A DNA stretch of 64,000 nt. Source: Acidobacteriota bacterium. Lineage in GTDB: Bacteria; Acidobacteriota; Terriglobia; Versatilivoradales; Versatilivoraceae. Numbering within the stretch: the first letter of the stretch is position 1; each line of letters opens with the position of its first letter. The position numbers and the translations under genes were made by a program. Shown piece by piece: positions 9,028 through 16,517 of the stretch. The stretch lies in the NCBI GenBank assembly GCA_022826755.1, contig JAJDUG010000075.1, positions 1-64,000 of the forward strand, given 5' to 3'. The notes below the pieces were generated by a model. That model did no database searches, had not been told where the DNA came from, and saw only the letters and a program-made list of their open reading frames with translations.

Positions 9028-9897
9028 ATGAAAGGAAATGAGATCGAATCGGCGCCGGCACGCATGGCGCTTCAGCGCAACCTGGCTTTGAGCCTGCTCG
9101 CCACGGCGATTCTGGTCACCTCCTGCGCTCCCCCTAAGCCCGAACGGATCTCGGAATGGGATGTCAGCGACGAGTCCAACCTCGAGCCCCTCGATCACGG
9201 CTCCTGGCAGGACATCCTGGACACCTACGTCGATCCCGATCCCCGGGGCGTCAACGTGCTCGACTATGCCGCGCTGGCAGCCAGTTCCGACGACACGGCC
9301 AAGCTGGCCGGATACGTCCGGTACCTGGAAGGGACCGATCCCCGCGAGTACCGCCGGGCGGAGCAGATGGCCTACTGGATCAACTTCTACAACGCGCGCA
9401 CCGTCAAGATGGTGCTGGACTCCTATCCGGTGGATACGATCAGGGAAATCCACCAGGGCGACGCCCCCATGACGGGACCCTGGAAAGACGTGTGCGCCAA
9501 CATCGCCGGCCGGGACCTGACCCTGGACCAGATAGAGCACGACATCCTTCGCCCCATCTGGCGGGACAAGCGGATTCACTACGCGGTGAACTGCGCTGCC
9601 TACAGTTGTCCTCAATTGATGGACACGGCCTTCACCGCCGCCAATACCGAGTCTCTGCTCGAAGCGGGGGCGCGGGCCTACGTGAACAGCTCCCGGGGGG
9701 TCGACGTGGTCGACGATGAGTTCGTCGTGTTGTCCAGTATCTACAAGTGGTACCCTGAGGATTTCGGCGACACCGAAGAATCGGTGATCGATCACCTCAC
9801 CCAATACGCCGAGGGCGATCTGGCGGCCATTCTGAAAGGGTTCGAGGGCACGATCGACTACGACTACGACTGGAAACTGAACCGGCCCCAGCAATGA
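9028..9897 (+). CDS. DUF547 lipoprotein
   Basis: A predicted lipoprotein of 289 residues. The hydrophobic segment ALSLLATAILVTSC ends in a lipobox with the lipidated cysteine at residue 33. The DUF547 domain covers about 65-265, with AYWINFYNARTVKMVLD and HYAVNCAAYSCPQL as its most recognisable segments. DUF547 is a papain-like/transglutaminase-related fold domain of unknown activity in bacterial envelopes. AAAGGA at 9013-9018 lies nine bases before the ATG, inside the end of the preceding glycosyltransferase gene, so the two are probably translated together. Whether they act in one envelope-glycan pathway is inference. Confidence 0.87.
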   Translation: MKGNEIESAPARMALQRNLALSLLATAILVTSCAPPKPERISEWDVSDESNLEPLDHGSWQDILDTYVDPDPRGVNVLDYAALAASSDDTAKLAGYVRYLEGTDPREYRRAEQMAYWINFYNARTVKMVLDSYPVDTIREIHQGDAPMTGPWKDVCANIAGRDLTLDQIEHDILRPIWRDKRIHYAVNCAAYSCPQLMDTAFTAANTESLLEAGARAYVNSSRGVDVVDDEFVVLSSIYKWYPEDFGDTEESVIDHLTQYAEGDLAAILKGFEGTIDYDYDWKLNRPQQ

Positions 9898-10119
9898 TTA
9901 CACACTTCACGCATACGGGATGCAGACGCCAAACTCCGCTCCTACCTTCCTTCGCAAATTCTCGTCGGCTGATGCCTAAAGCACGCGCTTGCACCTGACC
10001 ACACCACCACTTTGAATTCGGCAAAAACACTTCTTGTCACCGCAACTATTCGGATTCTGTTTGTCAAGCGTCACTAACGGCAGTAAGGTATTCGAGTGCA
10101 ATAAGAGGAGAATAAGGAC

Positions 10120-10494
10120 ATGAAGAAATTTGTATTGGCAGCCATCTTCCTCTCCGCAGGCATAGGGCTGTTCCAACTTTGGGTCTCGGCCTCCGGCTCC
10201 ATCGGACCTGGATCCGGCAAGGTGAGTCCGCGCGCGGCCTACTCGAAGGGCAAGGCTCTGACGTTCGACCTGCTGGTCTGCGGTTCCTGCCCGATAAAGA
10301 AGGGCGAACTCGATCGTGACCGGGCCCGGAGCCTCACCGCCAGCCTGGTAGCGGTCTACCACGGAAAGAAGACGGGATCGCCGGACGACGAAGCGATCAA
10401 GGCGCTCTGCGGCAACGGTGACGTGCAGGGCGAAGAATGCAAAACGAGGATGGAGGTCGTCCACTACTTCCTGACCCGGCGCTTCAAACTGTAG
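10120..10494 (+). CDS. small secreted cysteine-containing protein of unknown function
   Basis: A 124-residue protein that I do not recognise. It starts with a lysine-initiated signal peptide (MKKFVLAAIFLSAGIGLFQLWVSASG). The mature part has four cysteines: a CGSC pair at about residues 61-64, then LCGNGD and GEEC. The CGSC arrangement could be a redox or metal site, but no thioredoxin fold is visible. The purine-rich GAGGAGAATAAGGA before the ATG is a good ribosome-binding region. The beta-barrel gene at 10,564 follows 69 bases later on the same strand and may share its transcript. Confidence 0.72.
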   Translation: MKKFVLAAIFLSAGIGLFQLWVSASGSIGPGSGKVSPRAAYSKGKALTFDLLVCGSCPIKKGELDRDRARSLTASLVAVYHGKKTGSPDDEAIKALCGNGDVQGEECKTRMEVVHYFLTRRFKL

Positions 10495-10563
10495 CGTTCT
10501 GTCTCGGAAAACTACTGTCCGTCTTCCCGGAGACCCATTCGGCGCAAAGGAAGGTGCCCCCCA

Positions 10564-11514
10564 ATGATCCGCGAAAATAGTTCGTTCGTGCCCGTTCTGG
10601 TCGGCTCGGGACTTGCCCTGTGCCTGTCCGCCCCTCCCTCGTTCGCGCAAGGCACGCCCTGGTTGGCTGAGCCGGGGACCGGCACCGTCAACATTTCCTT
10701 CGTCAATCAGAACGCCACCGAGTTTTACCGCCAGACCACCAAGGTGAAGGGGCCGCTGGAGGCGACCGGGGCCAACCTGGCGCAGAACACCATGTGGTTC
10801 GGGGTCAACTACGCCATCAGCGACGCGGTGGCCATCGACGTGCAAACCGCCTGGGCGCGGAGCTTCGTGGCAGGCGGAGTCGGTCCCTCCGGCGGCCAGG
10901 AGAGCTACAGCGGAATCTTCGATTCCACCGTCGCCGTCACCTGGCGGATCGTGGATGAGCTCATCAGCGATGCCCCCAGCGTCGCGGTGCGCGTGGGCGC
11001 CATCATCCCCGGCGGCTACGACACCGGCTACATCAACTCGCTCGGGGACGGCGGCGCCGGGGTCGAAACCTCGCTCATCGTCGGCAAGTTCGGCAGCGCG
11101 GCCGGGGTCTCGGCGGAGATCGGCTACCGGAACCGCACCAGCACCGAGGTCAACACGCAGGCGGTGGGTGGCGCCGCGGCGGGTGGGGAGAAGGTCGACA
11201 TCCCGGCGGACATGTTCCTCAACCTCGGCCTCTTCATCCCTGCCGGCGAGGCGGTTACGGTCGGGGCCGATTATCGGATGGTCAATGCCCTGTCCGGAAT
11301 CGACATCGGCGGGCCGGGCTTCTCGCCCAGCCGGTTTCCGGGGCTGCAGGAGGACGCGCACATCGTAGGCGGACGGCTGATGGCCGACGTCGCCGACAAC
11401 GTCAGCCTGAACGGGTTCGTCGGACGAGTGGTGGCCGGGCGCAACACGGCAGCCTCGCTGCTCATCAGCCTGGGCGTCAGCTTGACCTTCGGCGGAGGCG
11501 GAGTGGGGTTCTAG
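10564..11514 (+). CDS. secreted outer-membrane beta-barrel protein
   Basis: A 316-residue protein with a signal peptide ending near PPSFAQG (about residue 29), followed by alternating hydrophobic strands and glycine-rich turns typical of an outer-membrane barrel. The last residues (SLTFGGGGVGF) end in phenylalanine, the usual barrel terminus for Bam recognition. Segments such as NTMWFGVNYAISDAVAIDVQTAWARS and VRVGAIIPGGYDTGYINSLGDG resemble transporter-like or phenol-degradation-associated (MetA-like) barrels, but I cannot assign a family. It may form an operon with the small secreted protein upstream. Substrate unknown. Confidence 0.75.
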   Translation: MIRENSSFVPVLVGSGLALCLSAPPSFAQGTPWLAEPGTGTVNISFVNQNATEFYRQTTKVKGPLEATGANLAQNTMWFGVNYAISDAVAIDVQTAWARSFVAGGVGPSGGQESYSGIFDSTVAVTWRIVDELISDAPSVAVRVGAIIPGGYDTGYINSLGDGGAGVETSLIVGKFGSAAGVSAEIGYRNRTSTEVNTQAVGGAAAGGEKVDIPADMFLNLGLFIPAGEAVTVGADYRMVNALSGIDIGGPGFSPSRFPGLQEDAHIVGGRLMADVADNVSLNGFVGRVVAGRNTAASLLISLGVSLTFGGGGVGF

Positions 11515-11784
11515 CCGGAGAGTGTGCCCGAATAATCGCATTTTTAGGGAAGGATTTTCACTTGGGGGTTGATTACATGCTCTGAACAGGGCGGAAGATC
11601 CTTTCACAGGCGATGACATCGCCCATTGTAGGGATCGCGTCGTCTCCCACCGACAGACCCTGGCAATCCTTCAACTATTGGCAGTCCCTCCTGCCTCTTC
11701 ACCCTCCGTTGGCGTAGAACAACTTCCCAAAGACCGCACCCGTGAGAGACTGGACACGCTCACGCATCCAGTCTTGTTGAATTA

Positions 11785-12756
11785 CTAGAGGCAGATTGCG
11801 GGGCGTCGGCCCGAGCCGGTTCCGGCTCGGCGGCTACGGGGACCGGAAAACGCAGCCAGGTGCACCACAACCTTGTCTACCAGCAGAGCACCGGCCACCA
11901 GGTTCTCGGACACGCAACCCAGGTCCCGACCCAGCCCCAGGGCCGGGCGGTCATCGAACGATGCCTTGAGGATGCTGTCGAGGAAGGATCGGGCCTGGGA
12001 AGCCCGCCCGGACAGCTTTTGAGAGATGGGGCGTTCGATGACGTCGACGGCGTAGCTGCGGACGAGCCGGGGAAGCATCGAGGCGAAGGTTTCGGGTTGG
12101 TCGAACAGATCCAGACCAAGGCGCTCTTTCCCCACCATGAAAACGGCACCCACCTGGCCGGGAAGCGAATTCACCGATTCGACGTATTGGTCGAGCGTCG
12201 CGGCATGTCGTTCAAAGATCGAACTCATGGCTCTGCTGGGCGATGCCGCATCCATGGCGGCGGCCTTGGCCGCGATGGAGTGCCAGACCTGGGCCTGGTC
12301 GGAGACCCTTTCACCGGTCTCAGCCAACGAATGGAGCACGCTGGCCAGCCGCTCGGTCCTGCCCCGGGCGTACTGCAGTTGTTCGGTCACGACGAAGTCG
12401 TCTCTCTCATAGTCCCAGCGGCCTTGCTCCACGCACGACACGGGAATGACCACGGTGTGCTGCTCCGGGATGAGCATGGTGAGATTGGCGACGCGATTCT
12501 GCTTGGCTCCCACCAACTCTTCCCCGTCCAGGATGAGCACCGGCAGCTTCGATCGGTTCTCCACTGCAAGGTCGGGCACGCTGCCGGCCCGCGACACCTC
12601 CTTGACGGTGACCAGGCCGCCCCGCAGGCCGTCGGCCAGCATCAGGTATTGGAGGCTGCTGCCGACCTCCGACAGCAACGGAAACATCGTCAGTCCCTTC
12701 CAAGCCTGAGGATCTCCGAGCTTCAGACTGGAGAGGGCGGTTTTCAATGGATGCAT
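11785..12756 (-). CDS. ARPP-1 domain protein (DUF6569)
   Basis: A 323-residue protein matching the ARPP-1 family, a domain named for its association with ADP-ribosylglycohydrolases and rhodanese-phosphatases. Typical segments are LTMFPLL, YLMLADGLRGGLVTVKEVS, PVLILDGEELVGAKQNRV, VVIPVSCVEQGRWDY and the C-terminal VFMVGKERLGLDLFD. Its biochemical role is not established; a regulatory or conflict-system role has been proposed for the family. An AAGGAG sits seven bases before the ATG at 12,756, so the upstream in-frame ATG at 12,783 is unlikely to be the start. The gene is divergent from a MerR-type regulator and has its own strong promoter at 12,801-12,828. The last 20 residues (GPRSRRAGTGSGRRP) look like low-complexity extension. 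Confidence 0.85.
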   Translation of the reverse strand: MHPLKTALSSLKLGDPQAWKGLTMFPLLSEVGSSLQYLMLADGLRGGLVTVKEVSRAGSVPDLAVENRSKLPVLILDGEELVGAKQNRVANLTMLIPEQHTVVIPVSCVEQGRWDYERDDFVVTEQLQYARGRTERLASVLHSLAETGERVSDQAQVWHSIAAKAAAMDAASPSRAMSSIFERHAATLDQYVESVNSLPGQVGAVFMVGKERLGLDLFDQPETFASMLPRLVRSYAVDVIERPISQKLSGRASQARSFLDSILKASFDDRPALGLGRDLGCVSENLVAGALLVDKVVVHLAAFSGPRSRRAGTGSGRRPAICL

Positions 12757-12800
12757 AGGCAACTCCTTGATATGGTCAGCCAAAATCAGTAAAGTGCATT

Positions 12801-12828
12801 ATTATAGAAGGCAGAGTGCTTATGTCAA
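12801..12828 (-). promoter_or_regulatory. near-perfect sigma-70 promoter for the ARPP-1 gene
   Basis: On the minus strand TTGACA (12,828-12,823) is followed after exactly 16 bases by TATAAT (12,806-12,801), both matching consensus. Imperfect direct repeats, AAGCACTC in the spacer and ATGCACTT just after the -10 box, flank the -10 element. A MerR-type regulator is encoded divergently from 12,866, and regulators of that class often bind within promoter spacers, so these repeats are a candidate operator (inference). Confidence 0.7.
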
Positions 12829-12865
12829 CAGTCACGACTACTAATTAACATTAAAAATCACTCAC

Positions 12866-13696
12866 ATGGCTTTTGACCGGGAAACGGAGAGCTACACGGC
12901 CGCGGAACTGCAGCGGGAGACCGGGTTCGATCGCAGGACCATCGCCTACTACGTGCACGAAGGCCTGCTGCCCAAGGTGGGAAGGCGCGGGTCGCGAACC
13001 CGCTACCCCAAGCTGATCCGGGACCGCCTGCTTTTTGTTCGGGCAGTGAGGGAGGCGGAGCAGCGGGGAACGGTGGCGCCCGTGTCCCTCCGAGACCTCC
13101 GCGAGATCTTCAAACAGGCGCCGCCGGCGCTGATTTCGGCCGTCGCGGACGGGCGGACCTCCGTGACCCCGGAAGTCGTTACCGGGATATCACCCAGCTT
13201 CCGATCGCTTGCCCGCCGGCGAGCGGCCATCGAGGATCGATGGGGCCCCGTGCGGGAGGACCGGGACAGGGCCGAGTCGCCTCGGAGGTTGGCCGATTCA
13301 AACTTCCACGAACCCGGCCAAGACGGCAGTGCGTTGCCTGAGGCTCCCTATCATCGGGACAGCCACCCGGAGGACGAAGGGAACCGCCGGGCCACCGACG
13401 GCGACCCTTCGGCCGCCGCCTACCGGCAGACAGGAGTTGGGGACTCCGAACTCAGCCACCAGTCGGAGCTCGGCGAACTGCTGGCCGCACTGCAGGAAGT
13501 CGCCCAAGGCCGCGGCAATCCGTCGCCCGCCATGGACCGCTGGCTTCAGGTAGAGGTCTCTCCGGATATCACGCTCTCGGTCCGGGGGGTGACCGACGAG
13601 GCGGCCCCGTTGCTGGAAAGAGCCGTCCACTGCCTGCGCCGCCTCATGCGCGGCCGCGCCCAACCGGCGAAGGATGAGGAGGAAGAAGAGTCGTGA
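12866..13696 (+). CDS. MerR-type helix-turn-helix regulator
   Basis: A 276-residue protein with an N-terminal winged helix of the MerR class (SYTAAELQRETGFDRRTIAYYVHEGLLPKVG and RYPKLIRDRLLFVRAVREAE, about residues 10-70). There is no cysteine or other recognisable sensor domain. The middle is charged and probably disordered. The C-terminal 70 residues (ELLAALQEVAQGR, DRWLQVEVSPDITLSVRG, LLERAVHCLRRLMRG) form a small conserved-looking domain. In acidobacterial genomes such regulators often sit beside VIT/VWA-domain genes; none is present here. It is divergent from the ARPP-1 gene, 109 bases away, which suggests it controls that gene. Confidence 0.8.
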   Translation: MAFDRETESYTAAELQRETGFDRRTIAYYVHEGLLPKVGRRGSRTRYPKLIRDRLLFVRAVREAEQRGTVAPVSLRDLREIFKQAPPALISAVADGRTSVTPEVVTGISPSFRSLARRRAAIEDRWGPVREDRDRAESPRRLADSNFHEPGQDGSALPEAPYHRDSHPEDEGNRRATDGDPSAAAYRQTGVGDSELSHQSELGELLAALQEVAQGRGNPSPAMDRWLQVEVSPDITLSVRGVTDEAAPLLERAVHCLRRLMRGRAQPAKDEEEEES

Positions 13697-13800
13697 AGGG
13701 CGTGAGTTGGACCAGCGTGCAGGTCCCGAGAGAAATCGCCGTTCAGCGCTGGTGGGAAAGTGGGTGGGGTTCGAAGGCGACCGCAGCGGCGCAAGAGCCC

Positions 13801-14010
13801 GAATGTGCTCACCGCCGACGCTCGTCACTTCATAGCTGCCGGCCTGCCTGCGCCGCGGGAGGAGCAGTCCTTATTTGCAGTTTCTCAATAACAGCATTCG
13901 CTATTTAACTTTAGACCTGCAATTACAATAGCGTAGGCGCCCCTACTCAACAAAAGCGGTCCGCCCAGGGCGAAGTCAACCGGCGTGTTTTGCGATACGG
14001 CACGGCCTCC
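13801..14010. repeat. Fic leader repeat, copy A (with remnant of a fic 5' end)
   Basis: This is a diverged direct copy of 17,647-17,962. Read on the minus strand it holds the conserved leader block, the candidate operator CTAAAGTTAAATAG (13,914-13,901) and about 22 codons of a Fic N-terminus (GSYEVTSVGGEHIRALAPL, compared with GSYEVTSVGGERVRAFVPL in the intact gene). The fic start codon is lost: CCTCCCGCGG stands where copy B has CCATCATGAGG. The homology continues into the last dozen codons of the RNA ligase gene, up to about 14,010. The remaining 100 bases between the MerR gene and this copy show no gene. Confidence 0.82.
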
Positions 14011-14653
14011 AATGCCGAGTCCAGTGCTCATTTGTCTGCACATGGCCGACGCGAACGCTCTTGCAGACGTTCTCCGAAAATTCCGCTGCAGGGAATCCTC
14101 GAGCCAACCGCAAAACAACACCTTCCCGCTGGCCACCCAGCACCGACGGTTCGCGATGGGCACTCTCCACGAACGCGCGGATCTCGGCGACCGAACTGAA
14201 GTATCCCTCAAAAAGGATCGGAACGATCGGGATGCCCCTCTGTCTTGCGTATGACTCAACATCGGCAAAAGCCGCCAACGCCCCCTCGCCGTCCCGGAGC
14301 GCAAAAGCATAAAACGTTTTCTGCTCCTCCACCGGACCGTAGGTGATGCTGTGGACCCCGTAGATGTCCTCGCCGTAGAGATAGACGTCGGGCTCGGTCA
14401 CCTTCCAGGCGTGGTGCTTCTTGACCATCGCCATCCATTTGCCCTCGGAAGGCGCCGACAAGCTGCGCCCGTAGACTCTGCCGGCGTGCAGCAGCGTGTT
14501 GCTTCCGTCGAGCTTCTCGGTCACGACCACGGCCTGTCCCACGAATCGACCTGAATTCTTGTGCACATCGTCGCCCCGACCGATTGTAGGGGACCAGGGC
14601 CAATAGGGCGTGGATGGATATTTGGCGATTGAGGGCAGGTTCTCCACGATCAT
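13976..14653 (-). CDS. ATP-dependent RNA ligase (Rnl2-like nucleotidyltransferase)
   Basis: A 225-residue RNA ligase of the covalent nucleotidyltransferase superfamily. Motif I is EKLDGSN with the AMP-accepting lysine at residue 47. The ribose-contacting YGRSL follows at 61-65, motif III is VYLYGEDIYG (E95), motif IIIa is TFYAFALRDG, motif IV is REGVVLRL (E178), and motif V is the lysine of ENVCKSVRVGH (K198). All catalytic positions look intact. Such enzymes join 5'-phosphate to 3'-hydroxyl RNA ends using ATP. The ATG overlaps the stop of the PIN gene as ATGA, so translation is coupled. The last dozen codons (RPCRIAKHAG) fall inside repeat copy A, so the natural C-terminus may have been replaced. 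No 5'-kinase or phosphatase domain is present. Confidence 0.92.
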   Translation of the reverse strand: MIVENLPSIAKYPSTPYWPWSPTIGRGDDVHKNSGRFVGQAVVVTEKLDGSNTLLHAGRVYGRSLSAPSEGKWMAMVKKHHAWKVTEPDVYLYGEDIYGVHSITYGPVEEQKTFYAFALRDGEGALAAFADVESYARQRGIPIVPILFEGYFSSVAEIRAFVESAHREPSVLGGQREGVVLRLARGFPAAEFSENVCKSVRVGHVQTNEHWTRHWRPCRIAKHAG

Positions 14654-15138
14654 GGCTGGCGTTGCCCGGTTTTGGAGGCGTACCGCGGACAGAGTTGATC
14701 GACCTGAACTCCAAGGGCCTCCGTAAGCGCCTTGTGTTCATCCCAATCGCTGTCGGTCGCGTTCAGAATGACAGCATTCGCGACGACGGCAACCGCCAGG
14801 AACTTGCGGTCTGCCCGGTCCAGCCTATTTTCAGGCAACTCTTCAAAGCCTCGCCCATCGTCCGCCGAAGGGGTGATAGCAACTCTTCGTACTCGGTCAC
14901 TGCGGTACTGGTAGTTGAACACGTGCTTGAAGAAGGTGTCACCCACACCCGGCGTTCCCGAGAAGTTGAGGCGATTCTTGTATTCGCGCAGAATCTCCCC
15001 CTTGTCGTCGATGGCGACCACCTCATTCGCGACAACGGATCTGAGTTTCTTCACGCAAAGCATCTTGCATTGCAGGTCGGCGTGAGTCCGGCACCCATTG
15101 GCGGCGACCGCAACGTTGGTGTCCACGACAAATGCCAT
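14650..15138 (-). CDS. PIN-domain nuclease
   Basis: A 162-residue PIN-like ribonuclease. VVDTNVAVAANG puts the first metal-binding aspartate at residue 6. The acidic middle positions are in VAIDDKGEILREY (E52 region), and the C-terminal acidic residues are in LDRADRKFLAVA (D110) and NATDSDW (D129/D131). This is the full PIN active-site pattern. The ATG at 15,138 overlaps the stop of the ATPase gene (TAATG), and its own stop overlaps the RNA ligase start (ATGA). No antitoxin-like gene is next to it, so this is not a simple VapBC pair. PIN enzymes cut single-stranded RNA with metal ions and leave 5'-phosphate and 3'-hydroxyl ends. The target is unknown; control by the neighbouring ATPase is inferred. 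Confidence 0.88.
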   Translation of the reverse strand: MAFVVDTNVAVAANGCRTHADLQCKMLCVKKLRSVVANEVVAIDDKGEILREYKNRLNFSGTPGVGDTFFKHVFNYQYRSDRVRRVAITPSADDGRGFEELPENRLDRADRKFLAVAVVANAVILNATDSDWDEHKALTEALGVQVDQLCPRYASKTGQRQP

Positions 15139-16517
15139 TATTGGGACGTTCCCATCCTTCTTTGCAAGGACGCCTCGGCGATTGCCGCGATCTCGCCCAT
15201 TTCGTCGCCGAAGAACTGCTCCGGCCAGTTTTCGATCTCGCCCCACTCGTTCAGTCGCAGATCGAAAACCTGCGCCGAACCTCGTTGGGAGGAAACGAAA
15301 TAGAGCTTCACGTCGTCGGAGGAGACTTGCTCTTCAGCCACACGGCGCTGCAGACGCCGCATCAAGTGCTCACTGTGGCTCTCGACAAGAATCTGCACGT
15401 TTCGCACTTTGGCCACATTCAGCATCACGTCGGCCAGTCCGCTTTGCACCGCGGGATGCAGATGGATCTCCGGCTGTTCCAGCAGCACCGTGGAGCCTTT
15501 CGGGACATAGTAGAGCAGCACCAGGGCCGGAAGAATCTGGGACACGCCAAATCCAACGTCGGTCAGTGATGTCGATGGGCTCCTGGGAGATGTCTTCACC
15601 ATGGCACGAAACAAGTTGGTGCCCTTGGCGATTTCTTCGAGACGGAAGTCAGAGATCAGCCCAAGACGATTCAGCCAATAGGCAATCATTTCCTGAAAAC
15701 GCTTCCGACGCTTTCGGTGTCCGAGACTCCTCATCTCCCGGTTGCGAGTGGCGGCAAGTATTGCGTCTACCGTGTGCTCACCGCGCTGACCGACGTCCTC
15801 GGGGCTTGACCCCGCCCAGTGATATTCACGCTTGGGGTACTCGCGCAATGGTCCGAGGTAGTAAATCGAGTCCATTAGATTCTCGTACGCCAGCTCGAAA
15901 TCGCCGAGGAAATCCGAGTTCTGATAGTAGTTTCTTGCCTTGCTGGGAAACAGGTGTGTCTTGACCGGGTGTGGCAGGTGCCAAGGACGGCCTTGCGTGC
16001 GGCGGAACCGAAATTGCTGGTTGTCTGCGACTAACCTGAAGTCCTTGTCCGAGGCGGGCCGCAACTGGAGACTGAATTCTGTGCCGCCAAACTGGTATGC
16101 CAAATGGTAGGGCCAGAGACGCGCTTGTCTCAAGCCGACTTCGCAGTGCGTGCTGAGGCAGTCGCCGCTGAACAACGGTTTCTTCGAAGGTTCCGTTGGG
16201 TCCAGTATCTTCAGCGTCTTGGGGAGCTCCCATTCCAAAAGCCAACGTATCCGCGTTTCGGCGTCATGACGGTGAACCACGTCAGTGAAGGTCCCCAGGT
16301 TTGCCATGTCCGCGGGGCCTCCGAAATCGAGCACGATGCCACGGTCGGTGGCGTTCCTGGTCTGCTTGAGCAACAGAAGGAACTGGAGGAGGCTGCTCTT
16401 GCCGGCGCTGTTAGTGCCGAAGAAACCGGTCACCTTGCCGAATGTCAAATCGGCTTCACGCCAAGCCTTGAAATTCTCGAGTTTCATGCGGTTCAACATC
16501 TCTATGGCTCCTGCCAA
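15138..16517 (-). CDS. DUF3696 ABC/SMC-like AAA ATPase
   Basis: A 459-residue ATPase of the OLD/RecF-like group. Walker A is FGTNSAGKSS (33-42), the ABC signature-like DVGFGVSQILPALV spans 320-333, Walker B is STVLLEQPEIHLHP (342-355), and the switch histidine region is LVESHSEHLMRRL (377-389). The C-terminal DUF3696 part has FDLRLNEWGEIENWPEQFFGDEMGE (418-442). Such ATPases usually partner with a separate effector nuclease in anti-phage systems. Here the partner is the overlapping PIN gene. The start at 16,517 lies within the last 16 bases of the fic gene; an internal ATG at 16,499 (MLNRMKL) is possible. No transmembrane segment is seen. Confidence 0.92.
   Translation of the reverse strand: MAGAIEMLNRMKLENFKAWREADLTFGKVTGFFGTNSAGKSSLLQFLLLLKQTRNATDRGIVLDFGGPADMANLGTFTDVVHRHDAETRIRWLLEWELPKTLKILDPTEPSKKPLFSGDCLSTHCEVGLRQARLWPYHLAYQFGGTEFSLQLRPASDKDFRLVADNQQFRFRRTQGRPWHLPHPVKTHLFPSKARNYYQNSDFLGDFELAYENLMDSIYYLGPLREYPKREYHWAGSSPEDVGQRGEHTVDAILAATRNREMRSLGHRKRRKRFQEMIAYWLNRLGLISDFRLEEIAKGTNLFRAMVKTSPRSPSTSLTDVGFGVSQILPALVLLYYVPKGSTVLLEQPEIHLHPAVQSGLADVMLNVAKVRNVQILVESHSEHLMRRLQRRVAEEQVSSDDVKLYFVSSQRGSAQVFDLRLNEWGEIENWPEQFFGDEMGEIAAIAEASLQRRMGTSQ

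Noticed and set aside
13693-13908. A small gene after the MerR-type regulator
   Set aside because: It covers the decayed leader repeat and fic remnant read on the wrong strand and has no family-like features.
14650-15138. The PIN protein as a standard VapC toxin
   Set aside because: No antitoxin-like gene is next to it, and its start and stop overlap an ATPase and an RNA ligase gene.
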